Notes: generated from the letters alone by a model not told the origin. 64,000 nt of DNA from Pseudoalteromonas luteoviolacea H33-S (GCF_001625695.1 NZ_AUXY01000035.1:237675-301674); one strand, 5' to 3'; shown: positions 24,387 to 33,704, counted from the stretch's first letter. Numbers and translations: made by a program.

Positions 24387-24764
24387 ATGAACACTCACAC
24401 AACGCAACTGGCACTTTGTAAAGCAGGTATTAGCGCATGGCAACAAGCTTTTAACCGTCAAGATGCACAAGCGTGTGCACAGCAATATACAAAACACGCC
24501 ACGATGAAAGCACTGCCATTTGGAGAATTCACTGGTCGTGAGCAAATTGCACAGTTTTGGCAAGATATCATGGATCAAGGTTTTCACAGTGTCGACTACA
24601 GCGACGTTGATTGGCAACCGTCTCCTGAGGGTGGCTATATTCTGACTTCAAAATGGACCATGAACAAAGCCTATGGGGTGGTGCATAAAGAGCATTGGGT
24701 CATTGAAGAAGATGGCCATGCACGCCTGATATATGACGAGTTTGAAGTATTAGGCGAAAAGTAG
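24387..24764 (+). CDS. NTF2-like (SnoaL-type) protein
   Basis: 125 residues with the cone-shaped NTF2 fold pattern: an N-terminal helix (GISAWQQAFNRQDAQACAQQY), MKALPFGEFTGREQIAQFWQ, and C-terminal strands (GGYILTSKWTMNKA, HWVIEEDGHARLIYDEFEVL). Family members range from isomerases and hydratases to stress proteins, so no reaction can be assigned. The ribosome site CGGAG precedes ATG. The divergent LysR probably controls it. Confidence 0.8.
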   Translation: MNTHTTQLALCKAGISAWQQAFNRQDAQACAQQYTKHATMKALPFGEFTGREQIAQFWQDIMDQGFHSVDYSDVDWQPSPEGGYILTSKWTMNKAYGVVHKEHWVIEEDGHARLIYDEFEVLGEK

Positions 24765-24771
24765 TTGCTTT

Positions 24772-24800
24772 GTCATGGTCGAACTCAGTTCGACCATGAC
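24772..24800. terminator. Bidirectional terminator between NTF2-like gene and creA
   Basis: GTCATGGTCGAAC-TCA-GTTCGACCATGAC is a perfect 13-bp stem with a 3-nt loop, centred between two converging stop codons (24764 and 24807). The A/T-rich flanks allow function on both strands. Confidence 0.85.
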
Positions 24801-24806
24801 ATCAAT

Positions 24807-25271
24807 TTATTGCTCTGTCTTTGCAGTGATATAGGCGGAAGTGCCCCATAACGGCACCGTCGATAGACTGTGCTTAAAACTGCCAGATGTTTCTTTTGTG
24901 CTATATGATAAGTACATCAGCGTCTGACTTTTTGCATCATAAATTCGACGCACCTTCATGCTTTTTAAAAAAATGCTCTTGGACTTTTTAAATACCACTT
25001 CTCCAGATTTCGATTTACCAATACTGGCTATCATGGCAGCTGTGATCTCACCCGTTTGACGACATGAGATAGAACTATCACTTGGGTCCGATAAGCTTAA
25101 GTCAGCCTCAACACTGGCAACATGGCATGTAACACCTGTCACCACAGGGTCAATCATAGAGTCTAATTTAATGTCTTTTAGCGTAAATAACCCCAAAGAA
25201 ACGTCACCAACCTCACTGTCTGAACACCCTGTGAGGAGTAGCCCCATTGCTAACACCATGTACTTTTTCAT
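24807..25271 (-). CDS. creA: CreA family lipoprotein
   Basis: 154 residues. The sequence follows E. coli CreA closely through DDP/IDPxVxxVTCxVS, SDxSISCRQTGxI, GEVVFKK and RxYDAKxxTLxYLxYS. Unlike E. coli CreA, the N-terminus is a lipoprotein signal with the lipobox LLTGCS (Cys16). CreA is a conserved periplasmic protein of unknown function named for its place beside creBCD, which is absent here. Convergent with the NTF2-like gene. Confidence 0.88.
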   Translation of the reverse strand: MKKYMVLAMGLLLTGCSDSEVGDVSLGLFTLKDIKLDSMIDPVVTGVTCHVASVEADLSLSDPSDSSISCRQTGEITAAMIASIGKSKSGEVVFKKSKSIFLKSMKVRRIYDAKSQTLMYLSYSTKETSGSFKHSLSTVPLWGTSAYITAKTEQ

Positions 25272-25469
25272 TGCCTTTCCTTTTTTGATAAGTCATCAAC
25301 AAGCTGACTCTATGATTGCATCTAACCTCAACCTTCTCAACCTTGATGAAATGACGTGTTTCATTAAATCGCATATTTTCATTTCATTATGTTGCTATTA
25401 CAGGAAAGTTCGATACCATCCACAATCGCGATAATTATCATTTAAAATCTCAAAATGGATCAGAAGTAT

Positions 25470-26222
25470 ATGAAAAGATGTGCTGCAGCTTTGACCTCCT
25501 TAATCGTATTAACTGGTTGCCAATCGACACCACCAGAAGCGGACCCAGGTTCTGTGCGCTTAGATAGTCCAGAAGTCCATAGCCAGCCCTTCAATGTAAA
25601 ATTGGCAATCGGCACAGATAAAGGTCGCCCCATTCCAATCGGTGATGCCCCGCTTGAGTCAAATGAATCAGATTTTTATGCCAGTGCAGAGATGTCTCTA
25701 GGAGGCGGCTTTTCTGCAAAATATCAAGTGGGCAAAGCAGTCAAATGGTCTGTAAAATACCAATTTTCCGGACAACATGCAGAAACAGCACAAGCTGGCA
25801 ATATCTCTCATGCAATAGCTGTAGGATACTTATCCGATCAAGAGTCAGGTTATGGAGAATATAAGAATCACAACTCCGCTACAATTCGTGGAGATTGGGA
25901 ACTTGACCATGACTTTATTGATATTGCATGGATAACGGGTTATCGCTTCTCAGAAGACGCGCTTATATATGGCAGCGCATTTTATCAATTTGGCGAAATC
26001 GATGGTGCTTTTTATAACAGCTGTAGCGGACCACATACGCCTGAGTGCGCCCAAAACCACTTTTCAGATGATGGCTCTGCATATGGCCTCAGCGTGGCCG
26101 TAGAATATGCATTAACTAGGTATTTTCTGTACTCAATGGAAGTAAGTCACAGCCGCTTTAATTGGTTTAATCGCAACGAAAATGACACCCTCGTTAATGG
26201 TAATTTTATCTACCAATTTTAA
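25470..26222 (+). CDS. Outer-membrane beta-barrel-like lipoprotein, copy 1
   Basis: About 250 residues from ATG 25470, chosen because it aligns with the start of the paralogue at 26524. It has a lipoprotein signal with lipobox VLTGCQS. The mature part has alternating hydrophobic/polar strands with aromatic ends (AEMSLGGGFSAKYQVGK, WSVKYQFSGQHAE, SAFYQFGEIDGAFYN) and a terminal ...GNFIYQF, matching the aromatic last residue of outer-membrane barrels. A pair of Cys (NSCSGPHTPEC) could form a disulfide loop. Function is unknown. The second copy follows 300 bases later. Confidence 0.75.
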   Translation: MKRCAAALTSLIVLTGCQSTPPEADPGSVRLDSPEVHSQPFNVKLAIGTDKGRPIPIGDAPLESNESDFYASAEMSLGGGFSAKYQVGKAVKWSVKYQFSGQHAETAQAGNISHAIAVGYLSDQESGYGEYKNHNSATIRGDWELDHDFIDIAWITGYRFSEDALIYGSAFYQFGEIDGAFYNSCSGPHTPECAQNHFSDDGSAYGLSVAVEYALTRYFLYSMEVSHSRFNWFNRNENDTLVNGNFIYQF

Positions 26223-26230
26223 GCAGTAAT

Positions 26231-26373
26231 TCGCTCAATACTCTGTACTTTATCAAGCTGCAACTCACATACACTCAGATAAAGTACAGAGCTTTCAACT
26301 AGCCCCTGATGTGTGCCCATATCAACCATTTGACCCTTATCTATTACCACAACCACACGCGCATGGGTCACCA
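26231..26373 (-). pseudogene. Fragment of the ABC exporter gene 3' end left by duplication
   Basis: On the minus strand these bases match 27289-27430, the last 47 or so codons of the ABC exporter (pattern of VVMDKGQIVDMGTHQGLLESS and onward), with scattered differences. No Walker or signature motifs and no start codon are present. It marks the junction of the lipoprotein gene duplication. Confidence 0.85.
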
Positions 26374-26409
26374 CCTTACCTCAATCGGCACAACCTGACT
26401 AAATAGATG

Positions 26410-27430
26410 TAGTTTTTCATTAAATGAGCTATTTTCAATTCACTTTGTTGCTATTAAAGGAAAAAAAGATACTATCCACACCGTGATAAATATCATTAAA
26501 AATCTCAATAGGAATTAAAAAATATGCAAAAATGCACAGCAGCTTTGGCATCTTTATTCATACTCACAGGCTGTAACTCAACGCCTGAAGCTGATACTGG
26601 CTCGGTGCGACTAGATAGCCCAGAAGTGCATAGCGAACCTTTCCATTTTAAATTAGCTTTAGGATTAGACAAAGGCCAGCCAATTCCAAAAGGGGATGCC
26701 CCGCTGGGTTCAAATGATACAGGTCTCTTTATTAATGCTGAAACCACTTTAGGGGGCGGCTTTTCAGCCAAGTACCAAATCGGAAAAGCGATTAAAGCAA
26801 CATTGAAGTACCAGCTATTTGGGCAACATGCTGAAACAGCACAAACGGGCAATATCTCCCATGCTGTTACGCTTGGATATCTGACAGACACAGAAACCGG
26901 TCTCGAGACAAAATACCCTAACAAATACACACCAGAATTAGACAAAGACTGGAAACTTACACAGGATCTGATTGATATTGCTTGGATAACAGGGTACCGC
27001 CTATCTCCTGATGCATTATTATATGGCAGTATTTTTTATCAAACCGGCGACATCGATGGTGCGTATTATAACACTCGCTGTAAAGACAACTACGCACCTG
27101 AATGCGCTCAAAGCTATTTTATCGATGACGGTTCTGCTTTTGGACTAAGCATCAGCTTGGAGTATGCGTTTACTAAATACTTTCTCGGCTCGATAGAAGC
27201 TGTTCACAGTCGCTCAAATTGGTTCAATCGTAACGAGGACGACACACTAGTTAACGGTAAACTGACCTTCCAGTTCTAAATAGTGTGACTCTCAATACTC
27301 TGTGCTTTATCAAACTGTAATTCGCATAACTTTTGATAAAGCGCGGAGCTCTCAAGTAACCCTTGATGCGTCCCCATATCAACAATTTGACCTTTATCCA
27401 TCACCACGATCACATCTGCATGAGTCACAG
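26410..27430. repeat. Tandem duplication of a beta-barrel lipoprotein gene, copy 2
   Basis: The second unit of the repeat described at 25345-26373. It ends inside the intact ABC exporter gene. Confidence 0.8.
26524..27279 (+). CDS. Outer-membrane beta-barrel-like lipoprotein, copy 2
   Basis: 251 residues, roughly 65% like copy 1 by eye. Lipobox ILTGCNS, then DTGSVRLDSPEVHSEPF, which is nearly unchanged between copies, followed by the same strand pattern and ending GKLTFQF. The central loop differs (RCKDNYAPEC against SCSGPHTPEC), which suggests surface-loop diversification. The stop overlaps the stop of the minus-strand ABC exporter by 4 bases. Confidence 0.78.
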   Translation: MQKCTAALASLFILTGCNSTPEADTGSVRLDSPEVHSEPFHFKLALGLDKGQPIPKGDAPLGSNDTGLFINAETTLGGGFSAKYQIGKAIKATLKYQLFGQHAETAQTGNISHAVTLGYLTDTETGLETKYPNKYTPELDKDWKLTQDLIDIAWITGYRLSPDALLYGSIFYQTGDIDGAYYNTRCKDNYAPECAQSYFIDDGSAFGLSISLEYAFTKYFLGSIEAVHSRSNWFNRNEDDTLVNGKLTFQF

Positions 27431-29069
27431 TTGCCAAGCGGTGGGCAATAATCAGAGTTGTCCTGTTTTGCATTAATTCATTGAGTGCTGCTTGCACATG
27501 AAATTCACTCTGCGCATCCAATGCACTGGTGGCTTCGTCTAATAACAAAACATCTGGATCTTTTAAAATAGCACGCGCAATAGCGATGCGCTGTTTTTGA
27601 CCACCAGATAATCTAACACCTTGCTCCCCTAAGAAGCTGCCATAGCCATCTGGTAATTGCTCGATGAAGTCATGAGCATGGGCGCGCTTCGCAGCCTCTA
27701 TCACTTGCACATCAGATGCGTCAGGGTTACCGTAACGAATGTTATGCCAAACGTCAGAGCTAAAGAGCACAGGGTGCTGTGGCACCATGCCCATTGAGTG
27801 GCGTAATTCGGTCAGTGATACTTGCGTTATCACTTCATTGTTAAACTCAATTGCCCCTTGCTGAGGATCGTAAAAACGCTGTAATAGCTCAAACAAAGTG
27901 GTTTTACCTGCACCAGATGGGCCAACCAAAGCCACGACTTTTCCTTTCAAAATAGATAAATTAATATCTTTGAGTGCAGGTGTATCTGGCCTTGAGGGAT
28001 AGTAAAAATCCACATTTTTAAATGCAATACTCACCTCATTTCCATGATGCATTGACTTTGGCTCGGCCACATCTTTAATTGCACTATCAATTTGCAATAG
28101 TTCCAATAAGCGACTGGCTGCGCCCGCTGCGCGTTGCAACTCGCCGTACACTTCTGCAATGGTTGCTACCGACATCGCCACCATAATGGCATAAAAGATA
28201 AAAGCGCCTAACTCACCGCCTGTCATGCGCCCTTCAAGCACATCCATGCCACCGACCCACAGCATCACACTGATGGCACCAAAAGTCAGGAAAATCACCG
28301 CCGCGATTAAAAAAGAACGCTGCTTAATACTTTGCCTTGCGACATTAAACGCTTTCTCTACCTCACCGCCAAAAGCGTGTTTTTCTTTTTCTTCGTGGGT
28401 GTAACTTTGCACCACCTTGATATGTTGAATGATCTCACCTGCATAGGTACTAATATCCGCGATGGCACTTTGATTGTTCTCCGACAGCTTGCGTACCCGT
28501 TTACCAAAAATCATAATAGGTACTAGTGTCAATGGCACACAAGCAACCACCAACAAAGTCAGTTTAATATTGGTGACAAGTAACATGATTAAGCCGCCGA
28601 GCAACACCAAAGCACTGCGCAGCGCCATCGAAAAAGAAGACCCGACGATGGATTGCAGCAAAGTCGTATCTGTTGTCAAACGTGACATCATCTCGCCACT
28701 GCGGTTTTCTTCAAAATAACTCGGATGTAAATGCACAATTTGATTAAATACCGCTTTGCGAATATCCGCACTGACACGCTCGCCAAGCCAGCTCATCAAA
28801 TAAAAACGACAAAATGTACCTACAGCAACTAACGAGATCAAAACCACTAATCCAGAAATGGCTTGTGTTAATTGCTCTTTAGAGCCAGCGATAAAACCGC
28901 TATCAATGACAAATTTCACCCCCTGACCAATGGACAAGTTAAGACCTGCGGTAATTAACAAGACCAGCAGTGCTAACAAAGCAACCCACTTATACGGCTT
29001 AATAAACGCAACTATGGGTAGCAAGCTCGTAATGGCTTTTTGCTGTTTTTTTGGGGGGACATCGCTCAA
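27276..29069 (-). CDS. ABC exporter, fused permease-ATPase (MsbA/multidrug type)
   Basis: 597 residues. Residues about 25-310 hold six membrane helices of the type I exporter fold. Residues about 345-585 hold the ATPase with Walker A (GPSGAGKTT), signature (LSGGQKQR), Walker B (VLLLDEATSALD) and the switch His in IIAHRLAT. The start is TTG at 29069 behind AAGGAAATAAA. It works as a homodimer in the inner membrane, exporting lipids, drugs or peptides; the substrate is not readable. Its 3' end was duplicated, leaving a fragment at 26231-26373. Confidence 0.93.
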   Translation of the reverse strand: MSDVPPKKQQKAITSLLPIVAFIKPYKWVALLALLVLLITAGLNLSIGQGVKFVIDSGFIAGSKEQLTQAISGLVVLISLVAVGTFCRFYLMSWLGERVSADIRKAVFNQIVHLHPSYFEENRSGEMMSRLTTDTTLLQSIVGSSFSMALRSALVLLGGLIMLLVTNIKLTLLVVACVPLTLVPIMIFGKRVRKLSENNQSAIADISTYAGEIIQHIKVVQSYTHEEKEKHAFGGEVEKAFNVARQSIKQRSFLIAAVIFLTFGAISVMLWVGGMDVLEGRMTGGELGAFIFYAIMVAMSVATIAEVYGELQRAAGAASRLLELLQIDSAIKDVAEPKSMHHGNEVSIAFKNVDFYYPSRPDTPALKDINLSILKGKVVALVGPSGAGKTTLFELLQRFYDPQQGAIEFNNEVITQVSLTELRHSMGMVPQHPVLFSSDVWHNIRYGNPDASDVQVIEAAKRAHAHDFIEQLPDGYGSFLGEQGVRLSGGQKQRIAIARAILKDPDVLLLDEATSALDAQSEFHVQAALNELMQNRTTLIIAHRLATVTHADVIVVMDKGQIVDMGTHQGLLESSALYQKLCELQFDKAQSIESHTI

Positions 29070-29334
29070 TTTATTTCCTTAACCTAGATGAATACGCAGG
29101 CAGACACGTCAACTTATGGTGCTCAGTGTGCCATATTCACGGCATGATTAAAAAGCACCCGAGGCTTGGGTGGATATTAATTTGCTACAAAAAGTAACAA
29201 GGGAAACAACAAGCCTATCTTTGCATGCAAAAATAAAGCTTAAATTATCTCCAAATTAGATATAGAATAAGTTATAACCAAAAAGAATAAATAAGATTTT
29301 TCATCTGGGTAACGCACTATAGGAGTTCATAAAT

Positions 29335-30381
29335 ATGAAAAACTGGGTAAAGCAAAGCATTGCGAAAATAGAAGCCGATCAAAATCGTTCTGCAGACACG
29401 CATTTGTTCAAGTATCCACTACCACAGTTCAACGATATTTATTTATACCTTAAAGACGAAAGCACCCACCCTACTGGTAGCTTAAAACACCGCCTTGCCC
29501 GCTCATTATTTTTGTATGCGCTGTGCAATGGAAAAATAAAAGAGGGCACCACCGTCATCGAAGCGTCCTCTGGCAGCACTGCAGTGTCCGAAGCCTACTT
29601 TGCACAAATGATAGGCGTGCCTTTTATTGCCGTGATGCCGGCATCAACGGCACAAAGTAAAATAGATCAAATTCAATTTTATGGCGGGCAATGCCATTTT
29701 GTTGATTGCGCCACACAAATGCATGATACCGCCGCCGCGCTTGCAAAGCAGTGCGATGGCTATTTTATGGATCAATTCATGTACGCCGAACGGGCGACAG
29801 ACTGGCGTGGTAATAACAACATTGCAGAAAGTATTTTTAATCAAATGAAATGCGAACCCTACCCAGTGCCCAGTCTAGTTGTCATGGGTGCAGGCACAGG
29901 CGGTACCTCTGCAACACTTGGCCGCTACATTCTGTACAAAGGCTATGATACCGAGCTCATGGTCGTCGATCCGGAGTTTTCCGCATTTTATCAAGGCTAT
30001 ACGGCACATGATGACACCATTTGTACAGGCCGCTCTAGTCGTATCGAAGGCATTGGCCGACCCAAAGTTGAAAAATCTTTTCAGCCCGATGTCATAGACC
30101 ATATGATGCAGGTGCCGGATGCCGCCAGTATTGCAGCGATGTTATGGCTTGAACAATTTACGGGGCGTAAAGCTGGGCCATCCACAGGCACCAACTTGTG
30201 GGGTGCTTTAACAAGTGCAGAAAAAATGAAAAATCAAAATAAAGGCGGTGCCATCGTCACTTTAATTTGCGACAGTGGCGAGCGCTATTTAGATACCTAT
30301 TACAATCCAGAGTGGGTTAAAAATAACATTGGTGATATTACGCCGTATCAGCAACAACTCGCTGCGTGGTTCAACACTTAA
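29335..30381 (+). CDS. PLP-dependent cysteine synthase-fold enzyme, L-cysteine desulfhydrase (Cds1)-like
   Basis: 348 residues of fold-type II PLP enzyme. The PLP Lys is K51 in TGSLKHR, the substrate loop is [10 protein letters not shown], and the phosphate-binding loop is [10 protein letters not shown]. The sequence resembles the Cds1 subgroup ([41 protein letters not shown]) rather than CysK/CysM. Cds1 proteins degrade cysteine to pyruvate, ammonia and H2S. It has a good ribosome site (AGGAG) and is monocistronic. Cysteine synthase activity cannot be excluded. Confidence 0.85.
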   Translation: MKNWVKQSIAKIEADQNRSADTHLFKYPLPQFNDIYLYLKDESTHPTGSLKHRLARSLFLYALCNGKIKEGTTVIEASSGSTAVSEAYFAQMIGVPFIAVMPASTAQSKIDQIQFYGGQCHFVDCATQMHDTAAALAKQCDGYFMDQFMYAERATDWRGNNNIAESIFNQMKCEPYPVPSLVVMGAGTGGTSATLGRYILYKGYDTELMVVDPEFSAFYQGYTAHDDTICTGRSSRIEGIGRPKVEKSFQPDVIDHMMQVPDAASIAAMLWLEQFTGRKAGPSTGTNLWGALTSAEKMKNQNKGGAIVTLICDSGERYLDTYYNPEWVKNNIGDITPYQQQLAAWFNT

Positions 30382-30389
30382 CGACTTTT

Positions 30390-30414
30390 AGCAGCGGGCA
30401 AGGCTACCGCTGCT
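30390..30414. terminator. Hairpin after the PLP enzyme gene
   Basis: AGCAGCGG ... CCGCTGCT, an 8-bp stem with a 9-nt loop between converging genes. No strong T run. Confidence 0.55.
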
Positions 30415-30465
30415 AGCTAACTTGCGTTAATACGCTTTGCTAGCTAACTTGCGTTAATACGCTTT
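30412..30465. repeat. Two adjacent 27-bp direct repeats
   Basis: GCTAGCTAACTTGCGTTAAT plus ACGCTTT occurs twice head to tail (30412-30438 and 30439-30465). The second copy runs into the stop codon of the symporter gene on the minus strand. It looks like a recent slippage duplication in the convergent gap. Confidence 0.85.
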
Positions 30466-31870
30466 AATCCCAAACCCCGGGCGCAGTGTTACCTTGTATG
30501 GTTGCATCACCACGGTGGAATTCGGGTTTCACACCCGCTCGCTTTTTATCCAAATAGTCCTGAGTCAGACTTTTTATTGTTGGCGTGAGTAACACAACAG
30601 CATAAACATTTACCAAGGTCATCAACCCTAAAGACATATCTGCCAAATTCCATACCTGCTGCAAACTGGCATTTGCTCCCCACACCACCATAGCAAGATA
30701 AATACCTGTATAGCTTAACCTACCCAAGGTATTGTCGAGTTTAAAAAAGTGGAGATTACTCTCAGCATAGGCATAATTAGCGACCACAGAAGTGAATGCA
30801 AATAGCGTAATAGCCAAAGCAATAAAATCATCTCCATATTCACCAAAATGCACCGCCATCGCTTGCTGCGTCACACTGATCCCCGCAATCTCTCCACTGA
30901 CGCCCCCCCCAGCAAGTAATACGATCACAGCAGTACAGCTGCAAAGTACAATGGTGTCCACAAACACGCCCAGCATTTGGATATAACCTTGTACGACCGG
31001 GTGGTTTGGGGTCGGAGCAGCCCCGGCTGCTGCATGGGGGACACTTCCAGCGCCCGCCTCATTAGAATACATGCCACGTTGGATGCCACTTTTGATTGCA
31101 GCTCCCAAGGCCCCTGCAGAGGCTTCAGTTAGCCCAAACGCAGACAGTACAATATCTGCAAAAAGCCCAGGCAGTAGATTAAAATTGATAATGCTGATGA
31201 GAATGGTCGTGAATATAAATGCAGCCCCCATCCAAGGCACTATTATCTCTGCAAAACGGGCTATTCGCTTGAGGCCACCCAGCACAATAACGCCCGCAAT
31301 ACCTGCTATAATTAACCCGCTAAGATAAGTTGGTATGGCAAATGTGTTATTTAATGCCTCCGCCATGGTATTTGCCTGCATCGCACTAAAGCTGGCGCCA
31401 TAACCCAAAAATAAGCACAGCGAAAACAACACTGCGAGCCATGTTTTACCAAGCCCAGATCGAATATAGTAAGCTGGCCCACCTCGAAACTCTTTGTGAT
31501 TATCTTTTACCTTATAAAGCTGCCCTAACACACTTTCGGCAAACCCAGTTGCCATCCCAAGTAGTGCAATCACCCACATCCAAAAAACGGCACCACTGCC
31601 GCCTAAAGAAATAGCCATCGCAACACCTGCCAAATTCCCAGTCCCCACACGGGCACTTAGCCCAGTACACAGAGCTTGAAATGAACTGATCCCGTTGGGG
31701 TTTGCACTGCCACTGTCTCTTGTAAGCGAAAACATATGTTTAAAACCCGTGAATTGAACTGCACGCAATTTATATGTAAACCAAAAACCTGCAAACAGAA
31801 GCACATAAACCAGGAGCTGCCATTCCCCCCATAACAATTTGATTATGAATGCCACAATCTGCTCGACCAT
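30464..31870 (-). CDS. Alanine/glycine:cation symporter (AGCS family)
   Basis: 468 residues from ATG 31870 (AGGAAACTCT before it). About ten membrane helices. The AGCS signatures are clear: ALCTGLSARVGTGNLAGVAMAI, GGPAYYIRSGLG, YSNEAGAGSVPHAAA. These inner-membrane proteins import alanine or glycine with Na+. Divergent from the BASS transporter gene. No amino-acid-sensing regulator adjoins it. Confidence 0.93.
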   Translation of the reverse strand: MVEQIVAFIIKLLWGEWQLLVYVLLFAGFWFTYKLRAVQFTGFKHMFSLTRDSGSANPNGISSFQALCTGLSARVGTGNLAGVAMAISLGGSGAVFWMWVIALLGMATGFAESVLGQLYKVKDNHKEFRGGPAYYIRSGLGKTWLAVLFSLCLFLGYGASFSAMQANTMAEALNNTFAIPTYLSGLIIAGIAGVIVLGGLKRIARFAEIIVPWMGAAFIFTTILISIINFNLLPGLFADIVLSAFGLTEASAGALGAAIKSGIQRGMYSNEAGAGSVPHAAAGAAPTPNHPVVQGYIQMLGVFVDTIVLCSCTAVIVLLAGGGVSGEIAGISVTQQAMAVHFGEYGDDFIALAITLFAFTSVVANYAYAESNLHFFKLDNTLGRLSYTGIYLAMVVWGANASLQQVWNLADMSLGLMTLVNVYAVVLLTPTIKSLTQDYLDKKRAGVKPEFHRGDATIQGNTAPGVWD

Positions 31871-32072
31871 AGAGTTTCCTATCACTGTAAGTGCCATCCA
31901 ATACACATCAAATTTAATGAAGTCGAATGAACATGATTGACTAAGGTTTACTGCTTGTTAACATAACAGCGGAGTGAAAAATATACAAATGTACAAATAG
32001 TTGCGCTGCAACACACTCATTCCACAATTTCGCGATTCAATGATCAAATTAATCAGTTCAAATGAGAGCTCT

Positions 32073-33020
32073 ATGTTAAATCGAGTCATTCAACTTTTCC
32101 CTCTGTGGGCACTCTTGCTCAGTGCCATTGCCTATGTCAGCCCAGATTCCTTTACTCCCTTTAAATCTGCCATCATTCCACTGTTAACTGTGATCATGCT
32201 CAGCATGGGTCTCACACTCACTTGGTCAGATTTTAGTAACGTGATTAAAGCACCAAAAGCCATTATGCTGGGTGTGCTACTGCAATATTTAGTCATGCCC
32301 TTAGTGGCATTGGCCATTGTTTATGCGTTTGGATTAGATGATACATTGAGTCTTGGCATTATTCTGGTGGGCTGTGTAGCGGGTGGCACAGCAAGTAACG
32401 TGATGTGTTTTTTGGCCAAAGGAGACGTTGCTTTATCCATCACGATGACGGCCACCAGCACCTTATTAGGTGTTTTAGTCACGCCATTTTTAATCTCATT
32501 GTATGCCCAGCAGCTAGTGGATATTCCCATCCAAGCGATGATTTTAAACCTACTTAAGATAGTACTTGCGCCTGTGCTCATTGGCTTGCTGCTCAATACC
32601 TTGTTGCGAAAACAAGTGGCAAAAATACAAGCTGCTTTACCACTTCTATCCATGTTGGCCATCGTCTTTATCATCGCCATCATTGTGGCGCTCAATCAAG
32701 CACAACTTTCTTCGGTGGGACCTGTGATTTTATGTGCAGTTATTGTGCATAATGGCATTGGCTTGTTAAGTGGCTATTGGGCAGCAAGGTGGTGTGGATT
32801 TCAAGAAGTCGTCTGCCGAACCATTGCCTTTGAAGTTGGCCTACAAAACTCGGGACTAGCAGTGGCTTTAGCAATGAAGTTTTTCTCACCGGCAGCGGCC
32901 ATTGCGGGAACTATTTTTTCAATTTGGCATAATATCAGTGGGTCGATGCTAGCAAGTTTCTGGAGCAAACAAGCCTTGCCTGACACAACCCTATCGGAGC
33001 AAATTCGAAGCAAGGATTAA
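32073..33020 (+). CDS. Bile acid:sodium symporter (BASS) family transporter
   Basis: 315 residues from ATG 32073 (GAGAGCTCT upstream). About ten membrane segments. Family features visible are the GGTASNVMCFLAKGDVALSITMTATSTLLGVLVTP stretch and the C-terminal EVGLQNSGLAVALAMKFF, both forming the discontinuous helices that bind Na+ in BASS proteins. Bacterial members carry organic anions such as pantoate or keto acids; the true substrate is unknown. The stop overlaps the next gene's stop by 4 bases on the other strand. Confidence 0.9.
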   Translation: MLNRVIQLFPLWALLLSAIAYVSPDSFTPFKSAIIPLLTVIMLSMGLTLTWSDFSNVIKAPKAIMLGVLLQYLVMPLVALAIVYAFGLDDTLSLGIILVGCVAGGTASNVMCFLAKGDVALSITMTATSTLLGVLVTPFLISLYAQQLVDIPIQAMILNLLKIVLAPVLIGLLLNTLLRKQVAKIQAALPLLSMLAIVFIIAIIVALNQAQLSSVGPVILCAVIVHNGIGLLSGYWAARWCGFQEVVCRTIAFEVGLQNSGLAVALAMKFFSPAAAIAGTIFSIWHNISGSMLASFWSKQALPDTTLSEQIRSKD

Positions 33021-33451
33021 TCAGCTAGCTGCTCCAGCTTGAGTGCAACATGCGTTGAGACCGCAAACCCCAGTGTGTGGCGGTCTTTTTTCGGTTCACA
33101 AAATAAGCGATAGTTGTTGGCTGGCTCAAAATTAAAAATCCCTTCCACACTGCCCTTATATTGCTTATTGGCACAGGATGCTTGGATACGATAGACCCCA
33201 GGTGAGACCTTCATGCTATCAAACTTGGCACTCACATAAGGCAGCCGCCCGCTGAGTTCCTCGCCTTGTTCATTCCAAATGAATTCAATTTTAGCGAGAT
33301 AATCATGTGCATACTGACGAGGGCCTTGTTCTAAAACGATGTATGCTAAACGCGCCTGCTCTGTCCCTTTTGGATTATAAGTAAAAGGCGCTGCTTGGCA
33401 TCCGACAAGTCCAATAGCGATAATAGCCAGTGCACACGTCCTTTTTCGCAT
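33017..33451 (-). CDS. Hypothetical lipoprotein
   Basis: 144 residues with a lipoprotein signal (IGLVGCQA, Cys18) and a GGAGG ribosome site. The mature part has short beta strands with three more Cys (QASCANKQYKG, YRLFCEPKK), reminiscent of small periplasmic sandwich domains. I do not recognise the family. Confidence 0.7.
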   Translation of the reverse strand: MRKRTCALAIIAIGLVGCQAAPFTYNPKGTEQARLAYIVLEQGPRQYAHDYLAKIEFIWNEQGEELSGRLPYVSAKFDSMKVSPGVYRIQASCANKQYKGSVEGIFNFEPANNYRLFCEPKKDRHTLGFAVSTHVALKLEQLAD

Positions 33452-33490
33452 TTTACCTCCAAAATTTCATGCCATGAATACGATTTAAAA

Positions 33491-33541
33491 AGCCTTATTT
33501 TATGGCTCGCCGCGTATATTACGCTGCCATAAAATAAGGCT
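33491..33541 (-). promoter_or_regulatory. Hairpin across the 3' end of arfA (control by mRNA truncation)
   Basis: Two 16-base arms (agccttattttatggc at 33491-33506 and its exact complement at 33526-33541) enclose a 19-base loop that contains the arfA stop codon (33519-33521). On the minus strand the structure is followed by TTTTAAA. In arfA genes such a hairpin makes the transcript end, or be cut by RNase III, before the stop. The non-stop product is then destroyed by tmRNA unless tmRNA is overwhelmed. Here the intrinsic-terminator form fits best. Confidence 0.88.
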
Positions 33542-33704
33542 CTTGGCCTTGATGCTTCGCTTTGCGACGAAAGCTCCCTTTGCCTTTTTTCGCTTTCTCA
33601 ACTTTGCTCTTAAATACTGGACTAGTTACCAAAGCTTTCAAGGCATTATCTTTAATCTCGCCACGATGATGTTCATGGCTATGATGTACTTTTTTATTCA
33701 TCAT
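33519..33704 (-). CDS. arfA: ArfA, alternative ribosome-rescue factor A
   Basis: 61 residues (or 60 from the second ATG, 33701, which has better spacing from AGGA). The family core is plain: GEIKDNALKALVTSPVFKSKVEKAKKGKGSFRRKAKHQ. ArfA enters stalled ribosomes with an empty A site and recruits RF2 to release the peptide, backing up tmRNA. The His-rich start (HHSHEHH) is unusual compared with E. coli. The perfect hairpin over the last codons and stop shows the known fail-safe control. A truncated product would lose about the last seven residues, which are not needed in characterised ArfA. Confidence 0.93.
   Translation of the reverse strand: MMNKKVHHSHEHHRGEIKDNALKALVTSPVFKSKVEKAKKGKGSFRRKAKHQGQEPYFMAA

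Larger units (their letters stand above)
25345..26373. repeat. Tandem duplication of a beta-barrel lipoprotein gene, copy 1
   Basis: The upstream region, lipoprotein gene and about 145 bases of the 3' end of the ABC exporter gene are repeated at about 26410-27430. Both upstream regions contain the same motifs in order: tttcattaaat, ttgttgctatta, aggaaa, accatcc/actatcc aca, then the start. Boundaries are approximate. Confidence 0.8.
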
